A stretch of 64,000 bases of DNA. It comes from Paracoccaceae bacterium. Lineage in GTDB: Bacteria > Pseudomonadota > Alphaproteobacteria > Rhodobacterales > Rhodobacteraceae. The notes under the pieces are model-generated. The model was not told the DNA's origin and did not search any database. It saw only the letters and a program-made list of their open reading frames with translations. Where the stretch lies: assembly GCA_020622085.1 (NCBI GenBank), contig JAHRYM010000001.1, positions 2,087,620-2,151,619 of the forward strand, written 5' to 3'. Both the position numbers and the translations under genes were made by a program. Positions 31,025-40,265 of the stretch are shown one piece after another. How positions within the stretch are numbered: the first letter of the stretch is position 1; each line of letters begins with the position of its first letter.

Positions 31025-31055
31025 GGGCGCCGCTTTCCCTCGCGGCGCCCTTTTT
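31025..31055 (+). terminator. Rho-independent terminator of ompW
   Basis: A 9-bp stem GGGCGCCGC/GCGGCGCCC with an 8-base loop is followed by TTTTT, 29 bases after the ompW stop. Confidence 0.9.
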
Positions 31056-31070
31056 GCTGGATAGCACCCC

Positions 31071-32231
31071 TCATTCGCCGATACCCAAAAGCTCGCGTCC
31101 GATCAGCATGCGGCGGATTTCGCTGGTTCCCGCCCCGATCTCCATGAGCTTGGCATCCCGGAACAGGCGGCTTGCGGTGCTGTCCGACAGGAACCCCGCC
31201 CCGCCCAGCGCCTGCACCGCCTGATGGGCCTGCACCATCGCCTGTTCACTGGCGTAAAGCACCGCCGCCGCCGCATCGGCACGGGTGACGGTGCCGCGGT
31301 CGCAGGCGCGCGCGACCTCGTAAAGCCAGGCCCGCGCGGTGGTCAGCGCCACATACATGTCGGCGACCTTGGCCTGCATCAGCTGGAACGACCCGATGGG
31401 GCGGCCGAACTGCCGGCGGTCGCGCAGGTAAGGCAGCACCTCGTCCAGACAGGCCTGCATGATCCCGGTGCCGATCCCCGCCAGAACGACGCGTTCGTAA
31501 TCCAGCCCCGACATCAGGACGCGGACGCCCTGCCCTTCGGCCCCCAGCAGGTTTTCGGCCGGAACGCGGCACTCCTCGAAGATCAGCTCGCCCGTGTTCG
31601 ACCCCCGCATCCCGAGCTTGTCGAAATGGGGGCCCGACCGGAAGCCTTGGAAGCCGCGTTCGACGATAAAGGCGCTGATGCCCCGTGATCCGGCATCGGG
31701 ATCGGTCTTGGCGTAGACGATCAGCGTATCGGCGTCGGGGCCGTTGGTGATCCAGTATTTGTGTCCGTTGAGGATATAGTCGTCGCCCTGCCGGTCGGCC
31801 CGCAGCGTCATCCCCACGACGTCGGACCCGGCGCCGCTTTCCGACATGGCGAGCGCGCCGACCTTCCGGCCCGCGATCAGGTCGGGCAGGTAACGCGCGC
31901 GTTGCGCGTCCGAGCCGTTCAGCACCAGCTGGTTGACGCACAGGTTCGAATGCGCGCCATAGCTCAGGCTGACCGAGGCCGAGACGCGGGCGATTTCCTC
32001 GATGGCGACGGTATGGGCCAGGTATCCCATGCCCGCGCCGCCGCAGGTTTCCGGCGCGGTGATGCCCAGAAGGCCAAGCGCGCCCATTTCGGGCCACAGC
32101 GCGGGTGGGAAGGCGTTCGATCGGTCGATCCCGGCCGCCATCGGGCGCAGGCGATCGTCTGCCCAGCGGCGGACCGTGTCGCGCAGCGCGTTGACCTCCG
32201 GCCCCAGATCGAAGGTGATGGCAGTTGTCAT
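31071..32231 (-). CDS. ivd: Isovaleryl-CoA dehydrogenase
   Basis: A flavin-dependent acyl-CoA dehydrogenase (386 aa) acting on isovaleryl-CoA, the step before methylcrotonyl-CoA carboxylase. Acyl-CoA dehydrogenase landmarks: ALAMSESGAGSDVVGM and YWITNGPDADTLIVYAKTD for FAD/substrate, and LDYERVVLAG, where the Glu sits at the position of the catalytic Glu254 on helix G that marks isovaleryl-CoA dehydrogenases (most other family members use a Glu near the C-terminus). The end reads GTSEIRRMLIGRELL. Together with mccB and mccA it forms a leucine-catabolism group, interrupted by ompW. Confidence 0.9.
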   Translation of the reverse strand: MTTAITFDLGPEVNALRDTVRRWADDRLRPMAAGIDRSNAFPPALWPEMGALGLLGITAPETCGGAGMGYLAHTVAIEEIARVSASVSLSYGAHSNLCVNQLVLNGSDAQRARYLPDLIAGRKVGALAMSESGAGSDVVGMTLRADRQGDDYILNGHKYWITNGPDADTLIVYAKTDPDAGSRGISAFIVERGFQGFRSGPHFDKLGMRGSNTGELIFEECRVPAENLLGAEGQGVRVLMSGLDYERVVLAGIGTGIMQACLDEVLPYLRDRRQFGRPIGSFQLMQAKVADMYVALTTARAWLYEVARACDRGTVTRADAAAAVLYASEQAMVQAHQAVQALGGAGFLSDSTASRLFRDAKLMEIGAGTSEIRRMLIGRELLGIGE

Positions 32232-32319
32232 CCGCAGCGCCTCCCCGATCTGGCCCCATCCTGAAACGGTGGGTCAATCGTGCGGCGCGCAGGTGAGTCG
32301 CGTCAAGCGCGGGCGGCGG

Positions 32320-33504
32320 TTAGCGGTAACGAAGCCATTCGTCGCGGATGATCCGCGCGATCAGGTCGATGTCGGCTTCCGCGAAGGTCAGCGGCAGGCG
32401 CAGGTCGATCAGCCCGGCCAGAACCCGATCCGTCTTCGGCAGCGATTGAGGCGGCGCATAGCGCCAGCTGTCGTGACGCGAGGTGAAGGCCACGGGTTCG
32501 TCAGCCCCGAACCATTTCAGTTCGACCCCGCGCGCGGCGCAGGCGGCGATGAAGGCGCGCACCACGTCCGGTCGGGCCCCCGGCAGCAGGAACTGAAAGG
32601 ACGACCCGACATAAGCCTCTGCCTGCGGGCGCGGCACAAGACGCAGGCCGGACGTATCGCCAAGGCCCGCCTCCATCCGCGTGTAAAGCGCGTTCCAGCG
32701 CCGGATCTGCGCGGGCAGGTCCGCAAGCTGTATCCGCAGGATCGCGGCGCGCAGATGGTCCATCCGACCCGAGATATTCGGAGTTTCATACTTGATCCTT
32801 TCGAACATTTCCTTGGGTGGAGCCGCCCCATGACGCCCGAAAAGCATATAAGAACCAGACAATACCACCGCCCGCGCCATCACCTCTGGATCGTCCGAGA
32901 CCAGAAGGCCGCCTTCACCGGAATTGATGTGCTTGTAGGTCTGGGTGGAATAGCAGCCGATCGCGCCATGCCGCCCGGACGGCACCCCGGCCCAGGAGGC
33001 CCCCATCGTATGGGCGCAGTCCTCGACCACCCGGACGCCCGCCGCATCGCAGATCGCCATCAGCCGGTCCATGTCGCAGATGTGGCCGCGCATGTGCGAC
33101 AGCATCAGCACCCGCGCCTGCCCGGTCTTGGCCTCCAGGTCGTCAAGGTCGATGATCAGATCCTCGGTCACCTCGACAAAGACCGGCACCGCGCCGACGC
33201 TGGCAATCGCCCCCGGCACGGGCGCCAGGGTGAAGGCATTGGTCAGCACCTTGTCGCCCGGCTGCACCCCCAGCGCCCGAAGCGCGCAGGCCAGCGCATA
33301 GCCGCCCGAGGCGACGGCAAGGCAGTATTTCGCGCCGGTGAAGGCTGCGAACTCCGCCTCCAGCGATGACACCTCGCCCACCTCGCCGGGCAGAAGGTTG
33401 TAGCGATGCAACCGCCCGCTGCGCATGATGCGGACGGCCGCCTCGATCGCCGCTTCCGGGATCGGTTCCTGCTGGGTGAAGTTGCCGGTGAAGACCTCGG
33501 TCAT
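32320..33504 (-). CDS. DegT/DnrJ/EryC1/StrS-family PLP aminotransferase
   Basis: A pyridoxal-phosphate aminotransferase (394 aa) of the sugar-aminotransferase fold. The Schiff-base lysine lies in QTYKHINSGEGG (about residue 188), preceded by the PLP phosphate region and an EDCAHTMGASW Asp-bearing motif. The substrate is probably a keto-sugar nucleotide, but this branch is also found outside polysaccharide clusters and the neighbours here give no biosynthetic context. Its stop overlaps the start of the downstream phosphatase gene region by 4 bases. Confidence 0.85.
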   Translation of the reverse strand: MTEVFTGNFTQQEPIPEAAIEAAVRIMRSGRLHRYNLLPGEVGEVSSLEAEFAAFTGAKYCLAVASGGYALACALRALGVQPGDKVLTNAFTLAPVPGAIASVGAVPVFVEVTEDLIIDLDDLEAKTGQARVLMLSHMRGHICDMDRLMAICDAAGVRVVEDCAHTMGASWAGVPSGRHGAIGCYSTQTYKHINSGEGGLLVSDDPEVMARAVVLSGSYMLFGRHGAAPPKEMFERIKYETPNISGRMDHLRAAILRIQLADLPAQIRRWNALYTRMEAGLGDTSGLRLVPRPQAEAYVGSSFQFLLPGARPDVVRAFIAACAARGVELKWFGADEPVAFTSRHDSWRYAPPQSLPKTDRVLAGLIDLRLPLTFAEADIDLIARIIRDEWLRYR

Positions 33505-34169
33505 GTCGTCCGCCCCAGAAGCCGGTCGGCCAGCGCCGGCAGGTCATCGAAATGGTCCAGCAAGGCTTCGGGCGCCAGCCGCGACACGCCACGCCCCTCG
33601 GGGCCGAAGGTCACAAGCACCACCGGCACCCCGGCGGCCCGACCCGTCAGGCGGTCGGTTTCCGTATCGCCAATCAGGATCGAGCGCGCGGGATCGCCGC
33701 CCGCCAGTCGCACCGACAGCGCATAGGGCGCGGGATCGGGCTTGCGCACCGGCAATGTGTCGGCACCCACCAGCGAGCCGAAAAGCTGCCTCACGCCAAG
33801 GCGTGTGGTCAGCACCTCGGCCAGACGGGTGGGCTTGTTGGTGCAGATGCCAACCGCATAACCTGTGGACCGCAGCGCCTCGACCGCCGCGACGGCGCCG
33901 GGATAAAGCCGGGTGTGGCGGTCGATCCCGGCCTCATAGGCCTCAAGCAGCGGCTGATACCAGTGGTCGGCCTCTGCTTCGGGCCGCCCAAGGCGCGACA
34001 GCCCGAGCCTGAGCATCGCGCGCCCGCCGTGGAAGGCGGTCACTGCATCGGCCACCGGGTCGAGCTGATCGCCCGCCCCCATCGCCCGAAAGCAGGCATT
34101 GGCCGAAGCGATCAGGTCGGCCGATGTATCGGCAAGCGTGCCGTCGAGGTCGAAAATCACTGTCCGCAT
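33501..34169 (-). CDS. gph: Phosphoglycolate phosphatase-like HAD hydrolase
   Basis: A HAD-superfamily phosphatase (222 aa from ATG 34169), probably for 2-phosphoglycolate. Motif I DLDGTLADTS is at residues 7-16, motif II is ICTNKP (about 108), motif III K in RKPDPAPY and motif IV LIGDTETDRLTG. The helical cap of the Gph/PGP subclass is present. A longer in-frame extension upstream is antisense to glmU and is rejected. It overlaps the DegT aminotransferase gene by 4 bases and is transcribed divergently from glmU. Confidence 0.88.
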   Translation of the reverse strand: MRTVIFDLDGTLADTSADLIASANACFRAMGAGDQLDPVADAVTAFHGGRAMLRLGLSRLGRPEAEADHWYQPLLEAYEAGIDRHTRLYPGAVAAVEALRSTGYAVGICTNKPTRLAEVLTTRLGVRQLFGSLVGADTLPVRKPDPAPYALSVRLAGGDPARSILIGDTETDRLTGRAAGVPVVLVTFGPEGRGVSRLAPEALLDHFDDLPALADRLLGRTT

Positions 34170-34271
34170 GGCGAGTTTTCTGAAATCTGTCGAAAGGTCA
34201 CGTGATCCCCCGGGCCTTGCAGCGCCGCCCCCCATGGGTAAAACGGGCGCAACAGGAAGGAAAGGCGGAAC

Positions 34272-35621
34272 ATGGCTGTCGCGCTGATCATCCTTGCCGC
34301 AGGGCAAGGCACACGGATGAATTCGGACCTGCCCAAGGTGCTGCACAAGATCGCCGGCGCCCCGCTCCTGGCGCACGCCATGCAGGCCGGCTGGGCGCTG
34401 GAGCCGGAGCGGATCATCGTTGTTGCCGGGCATGGTGCCGAACTGGTCGAAAAGGCGGCGCACGCCCATGACGACAGGGCGGAAATCGCGCTGCAAGATC
34501 GGCAACTGGGCACCGGCCACGCGGTTGCGCAGGCCCTGCTCCTGCTCGAGGGCCATGAGGGCCGGGTGATCGTGCTGTTCGGCGACACGCCCTTCATCCG
34601 CGCCGAAACGCTCGAAAAACTGCGCGACAGTGCGGCGGATGTGACAGTGCTGGGCTTCCATGCCGCCGACCCCGACCGTTACGGCCGCCTGATCACCGAA
34701 GGCGAGCGGCTGACCGGAATCGTCGAATACAAGGACGCAAATGAAGCCGAGCGCGCCATAACCCTTTGCAATTCCGGCGTTCTGGCGGCGGACAGGGCGC
34801 TCTTGGCCGATCTGGTCGGGCAACTGTCGAACGACAATGCCGCCGGCGAGTATTATCTGACCGATGTTGTCGGGCTGGCCGCGCGCGCGGGCAGGACCAC
34901 CGCCGTCGTCACCTGCCCCGAATCCGAGACGCTGGGCATCAACACGCGCGCGCAGCTTGCCGCAGCCGAAGCCGCCTTCCAGGCCCGCGCAAGGGCCGGG
35001 GCGCAGGAAAACGGCGTGACGCTCACCGCGCCGGAAACCGTCTGGTTCGGCTTCGACACCGCCATCGGCCGCGACGCGATCATCGGTCCGAACGTGGTCT
35101 TCGGACCCGGAGTCACTGTGGAAAGCGGCGCCGAGATCCGCGCCTTTTGCGATCTGGAAGGCTGCCACATCTCGCGCGGGGCCACCGTCGGTCCCTTTGC
35201 CCGCCTGCGTCCGGGCGCGGAGCTGGCCGAGGATGTCCATGTCGGCAACTTCGTCGAGATCAAGAACAGCGTTCTGGACGAAGGCGTGAAGGTCGGGCAC
35301 CTGACCTATCTGGGCGATGCCCATGTCGGCGAACACACCAACATCGGCGCGGGCACCGTGACCTGCAACTACGACGGCGTGATGAAGCACCGCACCGAAA
35401 TCGGGGCGCGGGCCTTCATCGGGTCGGATACGATGCTGGTCGCGCCGGTGAAGGTGGGCGATGATGCGCTGACGGCATCGGGCTCGGTCATCACCGAGGA
35501 CGTGCCGGCGGGTGCGCTGGCGATCGGGCGGGCGAAACAGGCCGTGAAACCCGGTCTGGCCACCCGGCTGATGGAAAAACTGCGCGCCGAAAAGGCCCGC
35601 CGCAAGAAGGAGGCCATCTGA
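34272..35621 (+). CDS. glmU: Bifunctional GlcNAc-1-phosphate uridyltransferase / GlcN-1-phosphate acetyltransferase
   Basis: Makes UDP-GlcNAc for peptidoglycan and LPS (449 aa). The N-terminal pyrophosphorylase domain has LAAGQGTRMNSDLPKVLH at about residues 8-25 and GDTPFI at about 100. The C-terminal left-handed beta-helix has hexapeptide repeats (for example IGPNVVFGPGVTVESG and VGHLTYLGDAHVGEHTNIGA) and the acetyltransferase GAGTVTCNYDG loop. The stop at 35619-35621 overlaps the glmS ATG by 1 base, coupling two consecutive steps of the pathway. Confidence 0.97.
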   Translation: MAVALIILAAGQGTRMNSDLPKVLHKIAGAPLLAHAMQAGWALEPERIIVVAGHGAELVEKAAHAHDDRAEIALQDRQLGTGHAVAQALLLLEGHEGRVIVLFGDTPFIRAETLEKLRDSAADVTVLGFHAADPDRYGRLITEGERLTGIVEYKDANEAERAITLCNSGVLAADRALLADLVGQLSNDNAAGEYYLTDVVGLAARAGRTTAVVTCPESETLGINTRAQLAAAEAAFQARARAGAQENGVTLTAPETVWFGFDTAIGRDAIIGPNVVFGPGVTVESGAEIRAFCDLEGCHISRGATVGPFARLRPGAELAEDVHVGNFVEIKNSVLDEGVKVGHLTYLGDAHVGEHTNIGAGTVTCNYDGVMKHRTEIGARAFIGSDTMLVAPVKVGDDALTASGSVITEDVPAGALAIGRAKQAVKPGLATRLMEKLRAEKARRKKEAI

Positions 35622-37435
35622 TGTGCGGGATCATCGGCATTCTGGGGCAGCACGAAGTCGCCCCCCTGCTGGTCGAGGGACTGAAGCGGCTGGAATACCG
35701 GGGCTATGACAGCGCCGGTATCGCCACGATCAATGATGGGAAGCTGGATCGCCGCCGCGCGGTGGGCAAGCTTGCGAACCTCTCCGATCTTCTGGTGCAT
35801 GACCCGCTGGCGGGAAAATCGGGCATCGGCCATACCCGCTGGGCCACGCATGGCGCGGCCACGGAACGCAACGCCCATCCGCATCAATGCGGCAAGGTGA
35901 CGGTGGTGCACAACGGCATCATCGAGAACTTCCGTGATCTGCGCGAACGCCTTGCTGAGGCCGGGCTTTCGCCGCAGACCGACACCGACACCGAAACCGT
36001 TGCGATGCTGGCAAGCCTGCATCTGGACCGGGGCCTGACGTCGCAGGACGCGGTTCGCGCCACGGTGGCCGAGCTGCACGGCGCCTTCGCGTTGCTGTTC
36101 CTGTTCGAGGGCGAGGCCGATCTGATGATCGCGGCGCGCAAGGGATCGCCCTTGGCCGTCGGTTATGGTGACGGCGAGATGTATGTGGGGTCGGACGCCA
36201 TCGCGCTCGCTCCACTGACTGATTCCTTAAGCTATATGGAGGAAGGCGACATCGCCTTCATCACCCGCGCGGGGGTCGAGTTTCTGGACACCGAAGGCCG
36301 CCACGCCAACCGCGCCATCACCCGGATCGAGCCGGGTGCTGCACGGATCGACAAGGCCGGGTTCAAGCATTTCATGGCCAAGGAAATCCATGAACAGCCG
36401 GCAGTACTGGGCGATGCCTTCGCCCATTACCTGCGCGGCACCGGCATTTCGCTGCCCGAGGCGGTGGACTTCTCCAAGGTCGACCGGCTGACGATGGTCG
36501 CCTGCGGCACCGCCTATTACGCCTGCATGACCGCCAAATACTGGTTCGAAACCCTGGCAGGCCTGCCCTGCGAAATCGACGTGGCATCGGAATTCCGCTA
36601 CCGCGAGCCGCCGATCCCGGCGCGGTCGATGGCGCTTTTCGTCAGCCAGTCGGGCGAAACCGCCGACACGCTGGCGGCGCTGCGCTATTGCCGCGACAAG
36701 GCCGACACGATCGTGAGCCTCGTGAACGTCGGCACCTCCTCCATCGCGCGCGAGGCGGATGTTGCGCTGCCGATCCTCGCCGGGGTCGAGGTCAGCGTGG
36801 CCTCGACCAAGGCTTTCACCAACCAGCTGGGCGTGCTGGCGCTGCTGGCGCTGAAGGCTGCCGAAGTCCGGGGCCGCCTGACCCCGGCCGAACTGGCCGC
36901 CCATATCGCCGATCTTCGGGCGCTTCCCGGTGCGATGCGCGAGGCGCTGATGCTGGAAGGCGAAATCGCCGTCACCGCCGAGGCCGTGTCCCAGGCCAGC
37001 GACGTGCTGTTCCTGGGCCGTGGCGCGATGTATCCGCTGGCGCTGGAAGGTGCATTGAAGCTGAAGGAACTCAGCTACATACACGCCGAAGGTTATGCAT
37101 CCGGCGAACTGAAACATGGCCCCATCGCGCTGATCGACCGGCAGGTGCCGGTGGTGGTGATGGCGCCGCGCGATGCGCTTTTCGAAAAGACCGTCTCGAA
37201 CATGCAGGAGGTGATGGCCCGGCATGGCAAGGTGGTGCTGATGACCGATGCCAGCGGCGCGGCCGAGGCGTCATCGGGCGTCTGGCGGGTTCTTCGGATG
37301 CCAACCGTCGCCGACATTGCAGCGCCGATCCTTTACGCGCTTCCGGCACAGCTTCTGGCCTACCACTCGGCGGTGGCAAAGGGCACCGATGTCGACCAGC
37401 CGCGGAACCTTGCGAAATCGGTGACGGTGGAATGA
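35621..37435 (+). CDS. glmS: Glutamine--fructose-6-phosphate aminotransferase (isomerizing)
   Basis: Forms glucosamine-6-phosphate from fructose-6-phosphate and glutamine (604 aa). The catalytic Cys2 follows the initiator Met (MCGIIGILG), with the glutaminase motifs GIGHTRWATHG and HNGIIENF. Two SIS domains follow (VACGTAYYA, SQSGETADTLAAL, VASTKAFTNQ), and the C-terminal DQPRNLAKSVTVE is canonical. There is no sign of a glmS ribozyme, as expected outside Firmicutes. Confidence 0.97.
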   Translation: MCGIIGILGQHEVAPLLVEGLKRLEYRGYDSAGIATINDGKLDRRRAVGKLANLSDLLVHDPLAGKSGIGHTRWATHGAATERNAHPHQCGKVTVVHNGIIENFRDLRERLAEAGLSPQTDTDTETVAMLASLHLDRGLTSQDAVRATVAELHGAFALLFLFEGEADLMIAARKGSPLAVGYGDGEMYVGSDAIALAPLTDSLSYMEEGDIAFITRAGVEFLDTEGRHANRAITRIEPGAARIDKAGFKHFMAKEIHEQPAVLGDAFAHYLRGTGISLPEAVDFSKVDRLTMVACGTAYYACMTAKYWFETLAGLPCEIDVASEFRYREPPIPARSMALFVSQSGETADTLAALRYCRDKADTIVSLVNVGTSSIAREADVALPILAGVEVSVASTKAFTNQLGVLALLALKAAEVRGRLTPAELAAHIADLRALPGAMREALMLEGEIAVTAEAVSQASDVLFLGRGAMYPLALEGALKLKELSYIHAEGYASGELKHGPIALIDRQVPVVVMAPRDALFEKTVSNMQEVMARHGKVVLMTDASGAAEASSGVWRVLRMPTVADIAAPILYALPAQLLAYHSAVAKGTDVDQPRNLAKSVTVE

Positions 37436-38106
37436 CCCTGGACGAAGCCATCGCCGCGCTGGAGGCTGCGGGCGACGAAACCCGCGCGACCCAATCCGCG
37501 GCCTATCACAAGGCGCCCCGCCGCTATCTTGGCGTGCCGGTGCCGGTCATCACCGCGCTGGCGCAGGACTGGCGCGCCGATCTCGATGTGCCGGGCCGCG
37601 TCGCGCTGGCCGATGCGCTGTGGCGGACCGACATCCACGAAGCCCGGGTTGCGGCGGCGAAGCTGCTCACGCAGGCGCGCATCCGGGACGATGGCCCGGT
37701 CTGGGAACTGATCGCGTCATGGGTGCCGGCGTTCGACGGCTGGGCGATTGCCGACCATGTCTCGGATGCCGGCGGGCGGCGGCTGGTGGCCGATCCTTCG
37801 CGGATCGCGCAGGTGGAAGACTGGGCCCGATCGGACAACATGTGGATGCGGCGCGCGGCGCTGATCATGACCCTGCCCTGGACCAAGCAGAACCACCCCA
37901 CGCCCGAGGATCTGGCGATCCGCGAACGGGTGCTTTCCTGGGCCGCTGTGCTGGTCAATGACCCGGAATGGTTCATCCAGAAGGCCGTGGCATCGTGGCT
38001 GCGCGAGTTGTCGAAACACGACCCTGCGCGGGTGTCGGAGTGGTTGAAGGCGCATGGCGGGCCGTCGAAGCCCTTCACGCGCAAGGAAGCCGCGAAGTAT
38101 CTCTGA
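37432..38106 (+). CDS. DNA alkylation repair (AlkD-like) HEAT-repeat protein
   Basis: A 224-aa all-helical protein of the AlkD family, which in studied members excises bulky or cationic alkylated bases. Typical features: YLGVPVPVITALAQDW, LADALWRTDIHEARVAAAKLL, a WAIADHVSD segment containing the family's Trp/Asp pattern, and NDPEWFIQKAVASWLRELSKHDP. The ATG at 37432 overlaps the glmS stop by 4 bases, so it is expressed with glmUS although functionally unrelated. Another alkylation-repair glycosylase is encoded at 51.4 kb. Confidence 0.85.
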   Translation: MTLDEAIAALEAAGDETRATQSAAYHKAPRRYLGVPVPVITALAQDWRADLDVPGRVALADALWRTDIHEARVAAAKLLTQARIRDDGPVWELIASWVPAFDGWAIADHVSDAGGRRLVADPSRIAQVEDWARSDNMWMRRAALIMTLPWTKQNHPTPEDLAIRERVLSWAAVLVNDPEWFIQKAVASWLRELSKHDPARVSEWLKAHGGPSKPFTRKEAAKYL

Positions 38107-38158
38107 CGCGTCGGAAAGCGGTCTTGTGGCGGGGGGCCAAGGCGCCTAGATTTCCCCC

Positions 38159-39160
38159 ATGCAGACGCTGATCGACCCCTTCGCCCGGCCCATTACCTAC
38201 CTGCGCGTTTCGGTGACGGACCGCTGCGATTTCCGCTGCACCTATTGCATGTCCGAACACATGCAATTCCTGCCGAAGAAAGACCTCCTGACGCTGGAGG
38301 AACTGGACCGGCTGTGTTCGACCTTCATTGATCTGGGGGTGCGGAAGCTGCGCATCACCGGGGGCGAACCGCTGGTCCGGCGCAACATCATGGCTTTCTT
38401 CCGCGCCATGTCGCAGCATCTGGGCAGCGGTGCCCTGAGCGAGCTGACGCTGACCACCAATGGCTCGCAACTGGCGCGCTTTGCGGGTGAACTGGCGGAC
38501 TGCGGCGTGCGGCGGATCAACGTCTCGCTCGACACGCTCGACCCCAACCGTTTTGCCGCGATCACGCGCTGGGGGCGGCTTGATCAGGTGCTGGACGGCA
38601 TCCATGCGGCGACGGAAGCCGGGCTGCGGGTCAAGATCAACACCGTGGCGCTGAAGGGCGTCAACGAGGATGAGTTGTTCACGCTGGTCGACTGGTGCGG
38701 CGATCAGGGCCACGACCTGACCTTCATCGAGGTCATGCCGATGGGCGAGATGGGCGAGGAAATGCGTCTTGACCAATACTGGCCGCTGAAGGACCTGCGC
38801 ACCCGCCTGGCGGAACGCTTTGCCCTGACCGATCTGGCGGAATCGACCGGAGGCCCGGCGCGCTATGTGCGGCTTGAGGAAACCGGGCAGAAGATCGGCT
38901 TCATCACGCCGCTGACGCATAATTTCTGCGAAAGCTGCAACCGGGTGCGCGTCACTTGCACGGGCGAGCTCTACATGTGCCTGGGCCAGGAAGACATGGC
39001 CGACCTGCGCGCCCCCCTGCGCGCCGGTCCCGATGACGCGCTGCTGGAACAGGCGATCCGCGCCGCGATTTCCCGCAAGCCCAAGGGGCATGACTTCGAC
39101 TATTCCCGCCAGCAGGTGCGGGGCCAGATGTCGCGCAACATGAGCCATACGGGGGGCTGA
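38159..39160 (+). CDS. moaA: GTP 3',8-cyclase (molybdenum cofactor biosynthesis)
   Basis: A radical SAM enzyme for the first step of molybdopterin synthesis (333 aa). The SAM cluster motif is [11 protein letters not shown] (about residues 21-31), followed by [10 protein letters not shown]. The second 4Fe-4S cluster that binds GTP uses [12 protein letters not shown] plus a later Cys. The protein ends in Gly-Gly (MSHTGG), the tail required for activity in this family. The stop overlaps the start of the DUF1810 gene by 1 base. Confidence 0.96.
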   Translation: MQTLIDPFARPITYLRVSVTDRCDFRCTYCMSEHMQFLPKKDLLTLEELDRLCSTFIDLGVRKLRITGGEPLVRRNIMAFFRAMSQHLGSGALSELTLTTNGSQLARFAGELADCGVRRINVSLDTLDPNRFAAITRWGRLDQVLDGIHAATEAGLRVKINTVALKGVNEDELFTLVDWCGDQGHDLTFIEVMPMGEMGEEMRLDQYWPLKDLRTRLAERFALTDLAESTGGPARYVRLEETGQKIGFITPLTHNFCESCNRVRVTCTGELYMCLGQEDMADLRAPLRAGPDDALLEQAIRAAISRKPKGHDFDYSRQQVRGQMSRNMSHTGG

Positions 39161-39597
39161 TGGCGGATCTGGCGCGCTTTCGCGAGGCTCAGGCGCGGGA
39201 TTACGACACCGCGCTGGCCGAGTTGAAGGCCGGCTACAAGCGCAGCCACTGGATCTGGTATATCCTGCCGCAACTGGGCGCCCTTAGCCGATCCGAACGG
39301 GCAAAATACTACGGCATCGCCGATCTGGCCGAAGCGCGCGCCTATCTGGCCGATCCGCTGCTGAATGCACGACTGGCGGAATGTGCGCGCGCGCTTCTTT
39401 CGCACCCTGACCGCAGCGCCGAGGCGATGCTGGGGCCGGTCGACGCGCAAAAGCTCAACTCCTCGGCTACGCTGTTTTCCGCCGCCGGACGCGGAACGCC
39501 GACCGGCGCGCTCATGCAGGACTTGATCGAACGGTTCCATTTCGGGCAAACCTGTCGTCAGACACAAGAGCTGTTGAAGGCTGACCCGAGCAGATGA
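39160..39597 (+). CDS. DUF1810 family protein
   Basis: A 145-aa cytoplasmic protein that matches DUF1810 throughout: RFREAQARDYDTALAELKAG, HWIWYILPQL, YYGIADLAEARAYL and DAQKLNSSATLF. The family has no established biochemical role. It starts on the last base of moaA and ends overlapping the next gene by 4 bases, so all three share a message. Confidence 0.9.
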   Translation: MADLARFREAQARDYDTALAELKAGYKRSHWIWYILPQLGALSRSERAKYYGIADLAEARAYLADPLLNARLAECARALLSHPDRSAEAMLGPVDAQKLNSSATLFSAAGRGTPTGALMQDLIERFHFGQTCRQTQELLKADPSR

Positions 39598-40055
39598 CAC
39601 TCCTCAATCGACGCACCGCCCTTCTGGGCCTTGGCGCCCTGTCGCTTGCTGCCTGCGGTGGCGGACGCGGCAGGCCCGAGGTCACCCGCCGTCCGACCGG
39701 CAATCCCGAGATGCGCTTTCTGGTTGACCGCTATGCCGCCCGCTACGAACTGCCGCCCGATCTGCTGCACCGGATCGTGGCCGAAGAAAGCGGCTACAAC
39801 CCGGCGGCGCGGAATGGGCCCTATTACGGGCTCATGCAGCTTTTGCCGCAAACGGCCGCCACGATGGGCTTTCGCGGCGCCCCGACCGAGCTTCTGGATG
39901 CCGATACCAACCTGACCTATGGCGGCAAGTATCTGCGCGGCGCCTGGATCGTCGGCAATGGTTCGCGCGACCGGGCGATCACCTGGTATCGCAAGGGCTA
40001 CTACTACGAAGCCAAGCGCCGGGGGCTGTTGCAGGAAACCGGCCTGCGGGGCTGA
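39594..40055 (+). CDS. Lytic transglycosylase-domain lipoprotein
   Basis: A 153-aa soluble-lytic-transglycosylase (SLT/goose-lysozyme-like) domain protein for cleavage of peptidoglycan glycan strands. The N-terminal RRTALLGLGALSLAACG carries a twin-Arg-like start and a lipobox with Cys21, so it is probably a lipoprotein. The catalytic Glu is in VAEESGYNP (about residue 64), followed by YYGLMQLLPQTAATMG and the DADTNLTYGGKYL motif. At this size it is a minimal enzyme. Confidence 0.88.
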   Translation: MTLLNRRTALLGLGALSLAACGGGRGRPEVTRRPTGNPEMRFLVDRYAARYELPPDLLHRIVAEESGYNPAARNGPYYGLMQLLPQTAATMGFRGAPTELLDADTNLTYGGKYLRGAWIVGNGSRDRAITWYRKGYYYEAKRRGLLQETGLRG

Positions 40056-40193
40056 TACTGTGGCCGGGCGGGCTGCCGGGGGCGGACGCCTGCCCTCGGC
40101 TCCGGGGCACTGACCGGTCATACTCATCCACCGGTCACTTCATCCGGAGTGATTGGCAGGGTCATTCCAGCGGTGTTTTTCAGGCAAGACAGG

Positions 40194-40224
40194 AAAAAGG
40201 GCCGCCGGGTTTCCCCAGTGGCCC
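40194..40224 (-). terminator. Rho-independent terminator of pntAB
   Basis: Read on the minus strand, GGGCC-A-CTGGG pairs with CCCGG-C-GGCCC around GAAA (one A-C mismatch), followed by TTTTT. It lies about 40 bases after the pntB stop. Confidence 0.7.
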
Positions 40225-40265
40225 CCATTCCGGTTCCGAAGGATCGGCCCCGATGTCTGCGCCGA

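Noticed and set aside
33501-35390. A 629-codon minus-strand frame extending the phosphatase upstream across glmU
   Set aside because: Only the last 222 codons match a HAD phosphatase; the rest is antisense to glmU, so ATG 34169 was taken as start.
40111-40137. TGACCGGT/ACCGGTCA inverted repeat after the lytic transglycosylase gene as a terminator
   Set aside because: An 8-bp stem exists but only CTT follows, so it does not qualify as a rho-independent terminator; it may still be a weak one for the moaA group.
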